Shown: piece after piece, positions 35,176 to 46,729 of the stretch
Position numbering within the stretch: position 1 is the stretch's first letter
Layout of the letters: every line of letters begins with the position of its first letter
Source of the DNA: Onchidella celtica
Lineage: Eukaryota; Mollusca; Gastropoda; Systellommatophora; Onchidiidae
DNA: 64,000 bases
NCBI GenBank assembly: GCA_963931925.1
Contig: OZ007570.1
Coordinates: forward strand, 60,188,848 to 60,252,847
Direction of reading: 5' to 3'
Notes under the pieces: model-generated
What the model saw: the letters and a program-made list of their open reading frames with translations, nothing else
The model's database searches: none
Told to the model about the DNA's origin: nothing
Program-made: the position numbers and the translations under genes

Positions 35176-35639
35176 ATTGTGCATGTATTATTGTAAATGA
35201 GCATGGCACCTATGAAAAGTCCAGAGTGGATCTATTGGGAGAGGAGCAAGGGGAACTAGCTGTTTCCTGCCTACTTAGGAAAACATACAGTAAAGAACAC
35301 CTACACGAAGAATACACTGGTATTTAATTTGTTGAGGCACTTATAGGCCAAGCATTTCAGGGAATTTCCCAGCCAGCATCCCTACGTCAATCCGTCGTAT
35401 TTGTGTAAGATATCCCCTAGAGTAGGTAGGATTACCGTAGGGGTGGGGTCTCCACATCAAACAGACGTCGGTCAATGCTGTAAACAGCGGATCAACGAGG
35501 AAACGATCCCATTGCTTCATGCCAACATCCTGTACAGAGGATTACCTTCGGGTTGCTGGCTGGAGTGATGAAACTTCGACTACGCAGTAGTTCTACGATC
35601 GAAGCCTTCTCAGTTCATTCTCCACAAATTACACGGGAG

Positions 35640-36300
35640 AGGAGAAATCTCACGATTAAGGTTGATGACCTTGTACGCCACGAGTATAGAGGGGGTAAAC
35701 TTAGTAGGGGAGAAGGGGAGTTTTTAAAGTTGTTGTCGAGCATGAAAGATTAAATATCACGAGGAAGGTCGGTGGCCTTGTGCGCCACGAGTCTAGGGGG
35801 GTGAGCTTAGCAGGGGAAAACACGGTTTTTAACATTGTTGACGAGCGTGAATAAATACACACGACTCGCTTTAAACTAGTCGCGTGTGCAAAAACCTCGG
35901 GAGTATAAGTAGAGGAGAAGCTCGACACACGTGGTTCCCAAGTTATTCATTCCTAAAGGAAGACGCAGAATTTATCGGTCCGGGCGACAAGTGGAAGGTC
36001 GTGCCAGTGGGAACCAGAAGTGTTAGGCGTGTGAGGGATCCATGATGTTCACATGTATTTCCCAATAAGAAGAATTTATCGGTCCGGGCGACAAGTGGAA
36101 GGTCGTGCCATGGGGACCAGAAGTTGAGGAGTCCTGATGATGGGACGGGAACCCTTCAGGAGCTCGTGATTTGCGATGGCGGGTGTGAACCGTCGATGTG
36201 CTGTGTGTTTGCAGAAGTTGAAGAGTCTTGAGGACGGGATGATAACCCCTCAAGGAGCTAGTAATCTACGATGGCGGGTGTGAACTGTGTGTTCTTATTT
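35640..36300. repeat. Serial paired duplications, possible LTR remnant
   Basis: Three consecutive doubled units: 35640-35757 with 35758-35850 (shared 'cgccacgagt'), 35968-36022 with 36070-36123 (shared 'tatcggtccgggcgacaagt'), and 36117-36190 with 36212-36286 (shared 'gatggcgggtgtgaac'). A TATA-like 'agtataagtagagg' lies at 35900. The block to 36744 ends in 'gatcgtgaca' and may be a solo LTR, but I could not find its start or a target duplication. Confidence 0.45.
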
Positions 36301-37249
36301 GTGAGAAGCCAGGGGCGTGTGTTTCCCCTTTTATCGTCGACGTTAGAGATCTAGAAAGGATCGTGTGAACTCTGGAGACGTGAAACTGCATCAACGAGGA
36401 GGGCAGCTGTTGACAGAGACTATTAAGTATACGTAGTTAAGTTTATGGACAGAGGGATTAGATCTAGATGTGAAACGGGGAATAGAGAATAGCCATGATC
36501 CCCAAGAGTAAATTTGAAATATCTCTGTTTTTGTGATTATGTATGTGATTATCATGAGTTGAATGTTTTGACATAAGTTTTGTCATGCATTTATAATTAA
36601 ATATCGTTTAATTTAAATTTCACTCCATGTGTCCGTTGATCGCTGATCTGCTTGCTTGGCTTGTTAGCTGGGTTTGAAAGGTAAATAAGTTAGGTACTCA
36701 TCACACACGTGGTCGTGACCATCTTCACGCACGTGATCGTGACAGAAACAAAAATTTAGAAACTATTTCAAGCCAATATTTGCTCCTAGGCTTGCCAGTC
36801 TAGTATTGTCCACGCAGATTTTTTTTTGTTTGTTTTTCAATTTTGGTGAATAAAGAAATCGACTGACCCCCCCCCCCACACACACACACACAAGTTCAGT
36901 AAGCGCATGGTTATGTTTATAGTCCATGCTGCCACACCACGAGGTCGGCTTCCGACTTGACCTTCTCTGCTCGGAGTGGGCGATGGAGCAGCGAGCCGTT
37001 GTCTCTACGTTTTGCTTTGGGCTCGGTCTTGGCCGTTCGTCTGACCCTTGTCTATGCTGACTCGCCGACTGATTCGAATGATTTTATTTCATAGACTAAT
37101 CTCCTGTCGTTGACTGACTAGAATCACGATTCGCTCCTGCCGCCAATGGCTCGCCGACAACTAATTCTATTTAATATCCCGATTCAAATCAAATGAACTA
37201 AATTTAGACCAATAATAATTCTACACGCTTAGTAATGACGTAGTACACT
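36301..37249. other. Remainder of the TIR element interior
   Basis: Non-coding; a C run followed by CA repeats at 36868-36892. No gene seen. Confidence 0.5.
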
Positions 37250-37372
37250 ATCTTCCCTACCTATGCACTTCCATACTGAATACATAATTATTAAATTAGG
37301 CTCCACTGTGCAAAAATATAAGTCATAAAACATCAAACAACACAACCCTGTGGGATTCGCAGTCGTTCAGTC

Positions 37373-37397
37373 TGATTGGATAAACGCTAGCCAATGA
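37373..37397 (+). promoter_or_regulatory. Paired inverted CCAAT boxes upstream of lectin gene C
   Basis: ATTGG and CCAAT with the same spacing and flanks as at gene A (5291-5316). Confidence 0.6.
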
Positions 37398-37452
37398 ATG
37401 CAACAGAAATGACAACAGTTTGAAATGCCCGCAACAGGATGCCAGTTCTACC

Positions 37453-37460
37453 TATAAATA
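37453..37460 (+). promoter_or_regulatory. TATA box of lectin gene C
   Basis: TATAAATA followed by GAGAGAA, identical to gene A. Confidence 0.75.
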
Positions 37461-37483
37461 GAGAGAACTGGAATGTGGAGACA

Positions 37484-37530
37484 TTGGTTTACCCGGAAAT
37501 TGTTAGTCTATTTCGTCTGTGTCAGACCTA
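37484..37530 (+). other. 5' non-coding exon of lectin gene C
   Basis: Estimated start about 30 bp after the TATA box. It ends at the donor 'ccta|gtaag' after 37530 and joins to the acceptor 'catctcag' ending at 37912. Confidence 0.45.
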
Positions 37531-37960
37531 GTAAGTTGTTAATGGGAAATGTTCTATTCAAATTATTATTTTGGTTTTATATGAATAATGACTGGATCGA
37601 TTGGGAGAGTACATCATTTTCATAAAGTGCACGTGAAGAACCATTATTCTTTTCTAATGCTGAATTGAAGATTATGAATCCAATTGCTATGTGACGTCTG
37701 CAATCTGTGGTGGTCAAAAACATTAGATATCAGACTACCCAGATATTACTTCAATGCTGAGACAGAACATTTCATTCAATGTTCGGTCTACCATGTCAGA
37801 ATATGCTTAACTTGGATCAAGATCGATGTATTGTAGCCCACATTTGTACCCGTTTCTCTTTTATCAGCTCAGAGACAAACATGAGGTACATCTAGCAAAT
37901 TTTTCATCTCAGATTGGTCGATTGGGAACTCTTTGTTTGAAGACAGTGACGCACACTAAA

Positions 37961-40900
37961 ATGTTGAAGGTGCTTGTAATGGTTGTGAGCGGCCTCGTTT
38001 TTGCTGGTGGGTATTATCAATAATATTTATACTGATTTCACAATGTCGTTTACTGTGGTATCATGTGGTGTACAACTTTCTGCCAAATATCTGACAATAT
38101 CAAATTTAAACTAGCACATGATTAGATAGTACCAAGTCTAGACCATCAGACAGTCTGAAAGTACCAAGTCTAGACCATCAGATACTCTGATAGTGGTGAT
38201 AGTACCAAGTCTAGACCATCAGATACTCTGATAGTAGTGATAGTACTAAGTCTAGACCATCAGATTACTTGACGTTGCTAGTTCACAGAAATAGCTGGGT
38301 CAGTATTTTCTTTGGTAACGATATGAATATTTTAGTACCACTACGACATTATTTTCCATGTCTCTCTTTGCAAATTTCTCTCTCTCTCTCTTTCTCTCTC
38401 TTTCTGTCTTTGTCTTCTTCGCCTCTCTTTTATTTGAAATGGTTACCTTTCATAGACTCACTGTACTGCAGTCATTTTCTTGTTACATTATCGGGAGCAT
38501 TACAGTTGCGAACCTTATTTTTCAAAACATCACAGTTGCGAACATATTCAATTTTGAGCAAATTTAAACATTACACTTGCGAACCTATAGTGGTTCAACA
38601 AAAATTAAAGCATTGCATGTGCGAACCTAACGATTTGTAATCGAGTTGTACTTGTAATCGTGATGCATAAGATAATGAAAGCCAAACATACCATGGTTGA
38701 TGATGATGGCTCTCCACTTCTTCAATCGCAATGCATCCCCCCCTCTGTGTTTACAGGCTTGGGACTGTCTCATACTGGTATGAGGCCACATTAGGAATGT
38801 TTGTGTTTAATTAACATTTATTGTTCACAGTACTGGATAAAATTATGTACACTATTTACATGGTAGACTCTTCTTGTTCTGGAGCTATTTACAAGCCAGT
38901 GTTCGGCAATGACGCAAAGCATATTTTCTTCAGGCACTTGTCTTTTGCAAGGGCTCCGTCCTTGTACTGGCTAATTGCTGCTGCCAGCGATTCCTGCTTC
39001 TTTCTTTCACGCAGTGGAATTGGGCGTCCCTCGAGTATCTTGAAATGATTTTCAAATAGGACTTCTTGTAGGCGGTCGAACAGCTCAAAAACAGACGGAT
39101 GACTGGTGTAAAAAAGGCCATTCAGCTTTCGGTGGAATGCTTCACACCCATTTGTTGTTCTCTTACTGGTGACATCAGTGCTGGCCCACAAAGTTGGTGG
39201 GAATGTAGAATTGCTGCAGATGTAGGTCCCCGCCAGGTATGTCAGGTACTTGTCTATCCTTTCGTCAATAGGGGCCTGGAACAAGATGTCAAATGCGAAG
39301 CTTTCATAAACGTCCAGGTAATCAAAAAAGGGCAGTCCAAAAGTGAGCTTCAGGAACTGGCCTATTTCTGAATCTTGAGATTTGTATTCACCAGACAGTC
39401 CCAACTCCTGGATCTTCCTCCACCAGTTCTGTTTAAAGTGGAATAGGCAGCCTTTCACCATCATTCCTGGAAACGTCTCCGTTGCTGCCTTGTGGGTCGA
39501 TTTAAATTTTAAAGTTCGCAAGTGTAATGTTGCGGTGCCGTTTGAAGATTGTAGGTTCGCAAGTGTAATACACCCACATTATCTTCTTCATCATTCTTCC
39601 TCTTCCTCCATCTTATATAAAAAAACGAAGGAACCAGTTACTCCCCCCCCCCCCCCCCCCGCAATCTCCCTCTCACACAATATTAAATTTTATGATAAAT
39701 ATTAGCATAAACACATATAATCATAGTTCATAATTTCTCTTCCAGTCAGAGGTCACTCGTGTCCACGCAGCTGGGTGTTGTATAATGGGAACTGTTACGG
39801 CTTTTCTCAAGGATTGCTAACATGGGCTGACGCATTGGTAGGCTCTCTGTGTACATTGTAGAGAAATCTCAATAGGCGAAATCAACTCGCCCGTGAAAGA
39901 AAAGGAGGATGATCAAAAAGAGAATTGACAGTAATAGTTATAATTTTGAAATCAAGCTACATATCGAGGGGCAGGTCGGAAGAAACTATAAATAGTTTGA
40001 ATGGTGGAAAATGAAATTGCCGTGACGGCATGGAAATATGTTAGGATTTTTTTAACACTTTGTATCAGATTCTTAAATAAATTTCAATAATAAGCTACGT
40101 AATCACCGACAGAAATAGAGAACAAAGAACTAACAAGTAAGATTTCATTTCTTTTTTACATAGATAGTCTTTAGTATTGTGTCTATGGCCGTTTCAGTGC
40201 AAGCAATTTATCTCTGAACGAGAACCACAAATTGTTCACAACAGATTTTATCTTTCCAATGCAGGCTTTCTGTCGTGCAAATGGCGGGACTTTGGCTGAG
40301 CCAAGAGATGCTCCACTGAACAACTGGTTGAAACAGCAAGCTCGAGCCCGCAGATGTAAGATTCCAGTGCACCTTAATTTTCATTAAGATTTTACTAGGA
40401 CTGCAAAATAAATTTAAGTTAAATCATTCAGGGGCGTTGTCCTTGTGACACTATTACAAATATGGCATATTGTGTTACAGGATCGAGGCTATTTCAGTCC
40501 AAAAAGAAGAAACTTTCCAGCTATTCTTCCAAACTTCAGTGCTATTTTATTGACAGACATAACTACAATGGTCGAGGAAAAGGGGTAGCTTGCAGACGCT
40601 ACAGACAGTGAAAATGCAAATGTTACAAACTGGAAACGTGTTTACTTGAAACTAGAAAGTCGAGACAGAAGGGCAAAATTATTTTTAAAAAATCAGTGTG
40701 TGATAGTTCGCTTGTGCCAGGTTGCGGATCTTAGTCTAAATCATGTGTAAAAAAAATCATGACGTTATTTCCGTTTACAGTTTACTATGTGGTCGGAACC
40801 ACGCATTGGCAGGTACTGCAATTCTAATTGACATGGTATATTATGATAATATGTCATTGTAGTCTCGGAATATGGAATAGTAGCAGGTAGTATGCAGTCA

Positions 40901-43507
40901 TATTACTCATTTTATGTGCATCAGTGCTCTGCACACTCTAGACAAGGAGGACTGAACGCTTTTCAAAAGTAGTCCTGCCTATCTTGAAAGACAGCGCCCC
41001 CCACCCCCACCCCACCAGGCCCCCAAGCCACCCTAGAAGCACAGCCGTTTGATGGTCAAAAAGTCATGGGGGAAAACATACAGACATTGACTTTTATTTT
41101 ATGATGATGGCATGATGCAAAGTGCATTACAAATTTAATGAAAGTTTCATCTTTGTAATCAGTAATTTTCGTTGGCCTTTTATTTTTCAGTGCAAGGTGT
41201 CTGGATAGGCGCTACTGATCATTTTAGAGAAGGGCAGTTTGAATGGTTGAGTGATAACTCACTTTTGGGATTCAGTGACTTTCAACCCGGCCAACCTAAT
41301 GACGTCAGTGGTAAATGAAACTTATCCGCACTGAATCGCACCGGCTGCCCAGTATGCATGTAATGATATGTAAATCCTATGGAGGAAGTTTCAGTCTTAA
41401 TTCTATTGTTATCCAAAGGAAGAATTTGGTTCAACGCACGACATAAAAAGGGAGAGCATGGGATCTGATGGATAGTCGAGATCATTAACTAGCGATAATA
41501 TCGTCTAATTTGAACATTGTCTGTAATATGAGAAAAGCCACGTCCACATTATGCAGATTGGACACACTAGAGCACATCAGTTGGTCAGTCCACCACGCAT
41601 CGCTTCTGTTGTTATTTTCTTAGTTATATATTGATCGATCTTTTTCCCGCTCTCATTATTTCTTATTGTAAAACTTGGTTTTTAATACATAGCGGAGAGA
41701 ATCGAGTTGCACTGAAATGGCTAATGGAGTACAGAATGCAAAGTTTATGGTTTATTCAAAACAACAGGTGAAACATCACAAAAAATAACAAATTATCCAT
41801 GATAGAAAAATATTAATACAAACCATGTGAACAACAGTTCTCTTATTTTTGTTATCGAATAGAATTATGTAAGGTACATATGAGAGCCTCAGATGCACAG
41901 CAATTCAAGGAGGAAGGGATGGAGAGATGGTTCGGCAGGCTATGCCCTCGCATGGCAAGAGATCCTCTCTTTGAGGCTAAGCAAGAATAACAGTTCAAAC
42001 CCGCGCAAAATATGGGAGAGCACATTGCACACATTATACATAATATTACAAATAGCACTAATAATAATAGTAACAATGTCACGTCATTAAGAGAGCATAA
42101 GGTTGAAGAAGTAGAGCAGAGTAAAAAAGAAACGGACGAGTTTCGATCGGATCCCGATGGGGAAAAAAGATATCAACACAATCGGCATGTGTTTCATTTG
42201 TTTCTGTGGTCATCATCATCATCATCATCATATTATAAAGGAAGTAAGGCCTCCAATGTAATCAAGAAAGGCTTTTTAACCATTGAGCCTTAAATTCAAC
42301 AAAGTACCATATTACGCTAAGAAATACATAAAGGTGTGCGTGAGCATACGTTAAACGGTCTTCAAGTTCGCTATATTTTTAATACTTTTGTTGATTTTGA
42401 GCCACAACTGAGGTAAATCAAAGACACTAGAAACGTCAAGCTGAGAGATTGTCTCCTTTGCACCTCTGAAAATGAAAACGTGCACACAATTTGCGTGCTG
42501 ATCAGGGGCGGGGCCCACGGGGCATAGTATGAAAAGAATGCTTAATATAATGGTAAATTTATGATGCGAAATGTGACAATGCCACTGCGACTAAAAACAA
42601 GAAACAATGGCCAGTTTTCCCACAGCGATTGTGGTTACAATTCCACAATAAGTGACGTCAATCAAGGCCTGTAGCGATAGCTGGACAGTGAACAAAATTC
42701 AATATTTTCCCTATTTGGCTTTGTAAAATACTGTACTTTTCATGTCCTCCGAACGTTTGCCGCTAGGTGGCGGTTTCGAAAGCTGTGCACGTCAAAAGCA
42801 CCAGCTGTCATATCTTATCAACTGTAGTATCTTTGGTTGAACAGAAGAAACTGTTCCGACGTTTTAAGTCCGAAAAAAAAGGGACGCATTTTCTTCAAGT
42901 ACAAATTAAAAAGTATAACAGGAAATTTCGTTCTGCGCCTCAGTGTCCACATTAGTGATTGAAACTCAACTTTAAAAAATAACATCTGTTTTCCTTAATG
43001 GGCCGACTTGCATGTATAAAACAAGGAAGTACAGAGTAAAAAAAAAAAAGATACTAATAAAACCCACTGGAACGTAATGGCATATGGAGAAAGAAACGAG
43101 GCAGTGGAGATCTCAGGTGACAATACAAGTGAAGTGGGAGAGAAGGGAACGTAATGGTTAGTTGCGGTGCCTCGGGATGTCCATACCGAGAGAGAATCTT
43201 TAGCGTCCATATGTGGACGAAGGCGATGCAAATGTGCTCTGCTGTCTAGTTCGTGTAAAAACCTTAATTATGGAAAGGTATTAAAAATTTTGTTATTTTA
43301 GAATCTGACTATTCAGCTTATAAAAACGTATAGTTACTGAGCTCAAAACTAATTTGTACTGGAAATAACTTATTGCTTACATTATGACGGCTTTATGCCT
43401 TGTTTGCAGGTGATCAAGAGTGTTTGCAGTTCTGGAGACCGTATAATCATAGGTGGAATGATGAGTTTTGTAAAAACAGAGTGAACTTCATATGCCAGAA
43501 AAAGTGA
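37961..43507 (+). CDS. Secreted C-type lectin (perlucin-like), gene C, five coding exons
   Basis: Coding exons: 37961-38006 (exon begins at 37913), 39746-39837, 40265-40355, 41191-41310, 43410-43507. Exon lengths and phases are identical to gene A, 148 aa, no stop or frameshift. The signal peptide is MLKVLVMVVSGLVFA. The CTLD keeps six cysteines (21, 32, 49, 121, 137, 145), CYGFSQG, GGTLAEPRDA, VWIGATD, FEWLSD and WND at 132-134. The sugar-contact triplet at 111-113 is QPN, where gene A has QPD, so ligand preference may differ. Intron 1 carries a 1.1-kb MULE (38493-39575) that leaves the splice sites intact. TGA overlaps the donor AA|GTGAGG after 43503. The role of the protein is inferred from the fold only. 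Confidence 0.88.
38098..38272. repeat. Intron-1 minisatellite with GTCTAGAC core, expanded copy
   Basis: Four to five units of ~36-46 bp with 'accaagtctagaccatcaga', compared with three in gene A (6031-6155). Confidence 0.75.
38485..39583. mobile_element. MULE DNA transposon in intron 1 of lectin gene C
   Basis: Element 38493-39575 (1083 bp) with the 8-bp target duplication ACATTATC at 38485-38492 and 39576-39583. Gene A shows the unoccupied intron sequence. The terminal inverted repeats start GGGAGCATTACAGTTGCG and, on the other end, GGGTGTATTACACTTGCG. The core 'CATTACACTTGCGAACCT' is repeated at the left end at 38498, 38528, 38569 and 38611. It is repeated in inverse at the right end at 39512-39529 and 39553-39570. 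These are likely transposase binding sites. Internally deleted: it keeps only a C-terminal transposase segment. Confidence 0.88.
38889..39521 (-). pseudogene. MULE transposase, C-terminal fragment
   Basis: Minus-strand frame of 210 codons. It shows GCLFHFKQNWWRKIQELGL, a 'LPFFDYLDVYESF' segment, and RTTNGCEAFHRKLNG followed by a HPSVFELFDRLQ block. These correspond to the post-catalytic part of MULE transposases with the RTNN.E.FH signature. The catalytic DDE portion and N-terminal zinc finger are missing, and full proteins are several times longer. The frame opens within a subterminal repeat, so it is an internal-deletion product. It runs antisense to the lectin gene. Confidence 0.78.
41911..42013 (+). 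repeat. Possible tRNA-derived SINE relic, gene C copy
   Basis: Paralogue of 9041-9147 with a better B-box-like AGTTCAAACCC. A CCTC..GAGG pair suggests a class II tRNA variable arm. Position in intron 4 is the same. Confidence 0.3.
42290..42960. repeat. Intron-4 insert of gene C, partly repeated at 45700-45830
   Basis: Not present at the matching place in gene A. The stretch 42850-42935 ('gaaatttcgtt' at its end) is related at low identity to 45730-45830. Family unknown, no gene. Confidence 0.4.
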
Positions 43508-44239
43508 GGCAATTATTTATTGTTTTACGGTACTGAAATATTTTCTCTCTTCAGAAAATTTTAACGTATAGACAATGTTGAACTGCTAATTAAATCTTTT
43601 ATCGATACTTTTTTATTCTGACTGATAAATACTAGTACATGTGAAAACAAAAAAAAAGCATTGAATGATGGATAAATACATAATCTTTTCCTTTACGCGA
43701 TAAGTATTTTTCCCTTTTTTATTTTAGTACTTGTTGTTTTCCTTACAAATTATTATGCTGGATATAATTCTACGGTGCCCTGAAGTGCTAAACTTTCATG
43801 AAAGAAGATAGCCGAAATCCCAATATCTATGTTGTTTTGAAGTAAAAGAAATGCTGTACGACGACAGCAGTTTGGTGACTACTACTGTGCCAAGGCAAAC
43901 AGAAAGTCCGCATCCCATCATTGAGTGTCATAGTGTGTTTTAAAATAAGAATGTCATGTTCTTGTTCTGTAACAATCACAGGGAGCTTTTATTTTCACAA
44001 CACAGTGGACACATTTAATGGGTTTAGTCCATGGCATAAAGTGGCACAAACATAATCTCTATACTAGTTATCATAAATAAGAAGACAAATGATTCGCAGA
44101 ACTACTTTGTGGAAAAGCACAGAACTAAGTAGGACACGAACGAAACTCAGTAATAAACTCCTTGTGACTACGTCTTTTAATGAATACTCAGACAACTCAA
44201 GATTGTTACAGCTGACATCTCCTTTTCCTTCTCTTGCAG

Positions 44240-44264
44240 ACCTGATGATCAACATAACCATTGA
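44240..44264 (+). other. Candidate alternative terminal exon of lectin gene C
   Basis: Acceptor 'ccttctcttgcag' ends at 44239. Joined to the donor after 43503 it would give the tail PDDQHNH and TGA at 44262-44264. The orphan copy gives PNDQPHN. Similar sequence and equal phase in two copies give modest support. Confidence 0.35.
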
Positions 44265-45307
44265 ATGGCTAACATTTTGACACTCTTCGTGGCCCGATTA
44301 AGACGACCTCAAGAGAAATTTCCAAGAAGTAGCAAATATCGAATCTTCTCTCATATTTTTATCTTAAAATTTATTTTAACTCTCACCTTTGCACAGACAC
44401 AGAAAATTTTTATTATCTCAAAATGTAATTTTACAAAACTTTCAATGGTCATTCTGATATCGTTCTAACAAGCATGCATTTAAATTATTTTGCCATCTTT
44501 CTGTCGCTATTGGTAAAAGATTACTGACATTATTCAGAACTATGGAAACTTTAAACATACTTGGAATATTGAACAAGTCAGAGTACTACAATTATTTCGA
44601 CCGGTCCTTACATGTGAATTAAAATCAACGAAATCAGTTTACCTGCCTGTGAAAAAAAGAAAAGGTGAGATATTATTTTCTGAAAACACAATATCAGTAG
44701 AATTAAAGCATTGAAAAAAAAAAAGTGTTGTGCTCATGTTTTTGTTATCCTGAATACAGTGGAATGTTTATATATCTATTCATGTTGATCTTTCAAACTT
44801 GAGAACATAACAGGAGTAGAAGTAGCACATATACACAAAACTACAATGAGACAAGGAAAGATAAAATTCAATTTCAATATGAAAGAATAAGATCTAGAAA
44901 GAAACCATTGATACGAAGTGCAGTCCCAGCTTTTTTTAAAATTTTTTTTTTTATAGTTTTTTGGTGTTTTTGCTTCTTGAATCAGACAATCCAATTTTTA
45001 CTGCTATAACATCTACATCATCATCTTTCAGTACCCCTTATCCTTTACCTATGGCAGGTGTTATTTTGTAATGGATGTTCTTTCAAACTGGATTTGCCCC
45101 CTCACCGCCAACTCCCCGTTTCTCAACATTTAATGAATTTCATCAATTACTATGACCTACTACACACCACTGTTTCTAAATCTCACATGATAAAATTTAA
45201 TTTACTACACAAGTGACAATGCCAACACTCCCTCACCCCTACTCCCTGTCCCTTTATCCAGACACATAAGAAACATTACATTTTATTTACTATTCATTAG
45301 CGACACC

Positions 45308-45313
45308 AATAAA
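45308..45313 (+). terminator. Candidate polyadenylation signal, lectin gene C
   Basis: AATAAA in the conserved context GACACCAATAAAG. If used, it favours a transcript that continues past exon 5 to the exon at 44240. Confidence 0.45.
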
Positions 45314-46729
45314 GACTTATCAAGCAGTAAAGCATGGTTTTTATCACACACTTACAAAGTTTATTACAAGAGCTACGGTACTTTCAAAAGCTCTCCAGTG
45401 AAAAGAAAACAGGACTAATAATTATGTATGGACACAGTTTTGTAATATACCCAATTAATGTTTCTTTATCCATACTGACGCAAGCATGGTATCAAATTGT
45501 AGGATTTCTTGACATTTCAAACTGCAGAATGGCTGTTAGTGGAATATCAAGGCAATAGATAAATAAATAAATACCAACAATGGCCATACTATAATGGAAC
45601 TCAAGGCTGAACGTGTAAGCAACTAAACCTTGGTGACTATGTGACACAAAATTATGGAAGTTTATGGACTACCTCAGCTTTTGACTATCAATTACGTGAA
45701 AACATCCATTTTGGACAAAATCCATTGTTTTCACGTCACTTTTTTACGATGTTTTTCGAGCCGTAGAAAAGGGGCATTTTCATTGATTAGAATAGAAATG
45801 TATGATCGGAAATTTCGTTATGACTACGTGATCAACGTTTCTGCGAACGGCAGGTTGGCTACAGTAATAATGATAATAAGGAGAGATGCATATAACATGT
45901 TATTCAGAAAGTGGTCTGACTTAAATTACCCAAGAAGAAGAGAAGATCAAATCTTCTGTCATATTGGTTTTAACATTCGTTTTAACACACAACTTTTGCA
46001 CATACACATTATTTTTTTTTTATCATCTGAAACTGTAATTTGACAAAAACACTCTAAACTTTAATGGTGTCAATGATATCGTTCTAATACGCATGTATCT
46101 AAATTACTCTGCCATCTTGGTCACTGTTGGTATAGAATATTGATGTCATCATGTAGAACTATGGAACTTCTGAAACCTACTATTGAAAAAGATTACTATG
46201 ATTATTTCCACCTGTGGTGAAATAAAGTCAGCCAAATCAAGTTACGTCTCTCTCTTTCCATAAAAAAAGGTGAGGTATTATTTTCTGATATACAACAGCA
46301 GTAGAATTAAAGCATTTGAAAAACAGAGAGAAACTTTTGTGTTTTGTTTATGTTTTTGTTATCGTAGGGAATCCCGCGTTAGAGAATGGAATATTTATAA
46401 ATTTATTGATGTTGAGCTTTTATACTTTTGGAACATAACAGGCGTGTACACAAAATTCCACAGAAACAAGAGAAAGTCAAAATTCAGTTTTAATACGAAT
46501 ATTGAGAGAATAAAATCTAGGATAAGAAGTCATTGCACAAATTGCAGTCTGATCTTGTTTTGTTTTTTAACCACAAAGGCCAGTGTTTACTACTCTCAGT
46601 TTCACATCAACATTTTCCAATTCCACTTTATCGCAGGTGTTATTTTGTGATGGGTGTTTTTTCAAAGACTGAACTGACCCTCCTCCCCCCGGTTCCTTAA
46701 CCCTTTAAATCAATTTCAATAATCATTGT

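Larger units (their letters stand above)
33436..37282. mobile_element. 3.8-kb TIR element with 9-bp target duplication
   Basis: Element 33445-37273. The first 24 bp (beginning GGAAGTGCATAGGTAGGG) are repeated exactly in inverse at the right end (37250-37273). The target duplication ATACTGAAT flanks it at 33436-33444 and 37274-37282. The joined flanks match the uninterrupted sequence 'actgaatac' upstream of gene A. A 9-bp duplication and TIR with subterminal repeats point to a Mutator-like (MULE) element. The left end carries about four tandem copies (33455-33600) of a ~48-bp unit with 'gcataggtagggaaga'. No transposase is seen. The interior holds unrelated repeats, so it is non-autonomous. 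Confidence 0.8.
43508..46724 (+). other. 3' flank of lectin gene C up to E2
   Basis: Aligned with gene A flank sequence (9940-10740 and 18446-19795) and then with copy B flank (21980-22930). 45470-45920 replaces the orphan exon region and shows nothing known. No further lectin exon with coding content was seen apart from the candidate at 44240. Confidence 0.6.

Noticed and set aside
45654..46043. 129-codon frame
   Set aside because: Crosses unrelated repeat and flank sequence and is not conserved in the paralogous region.
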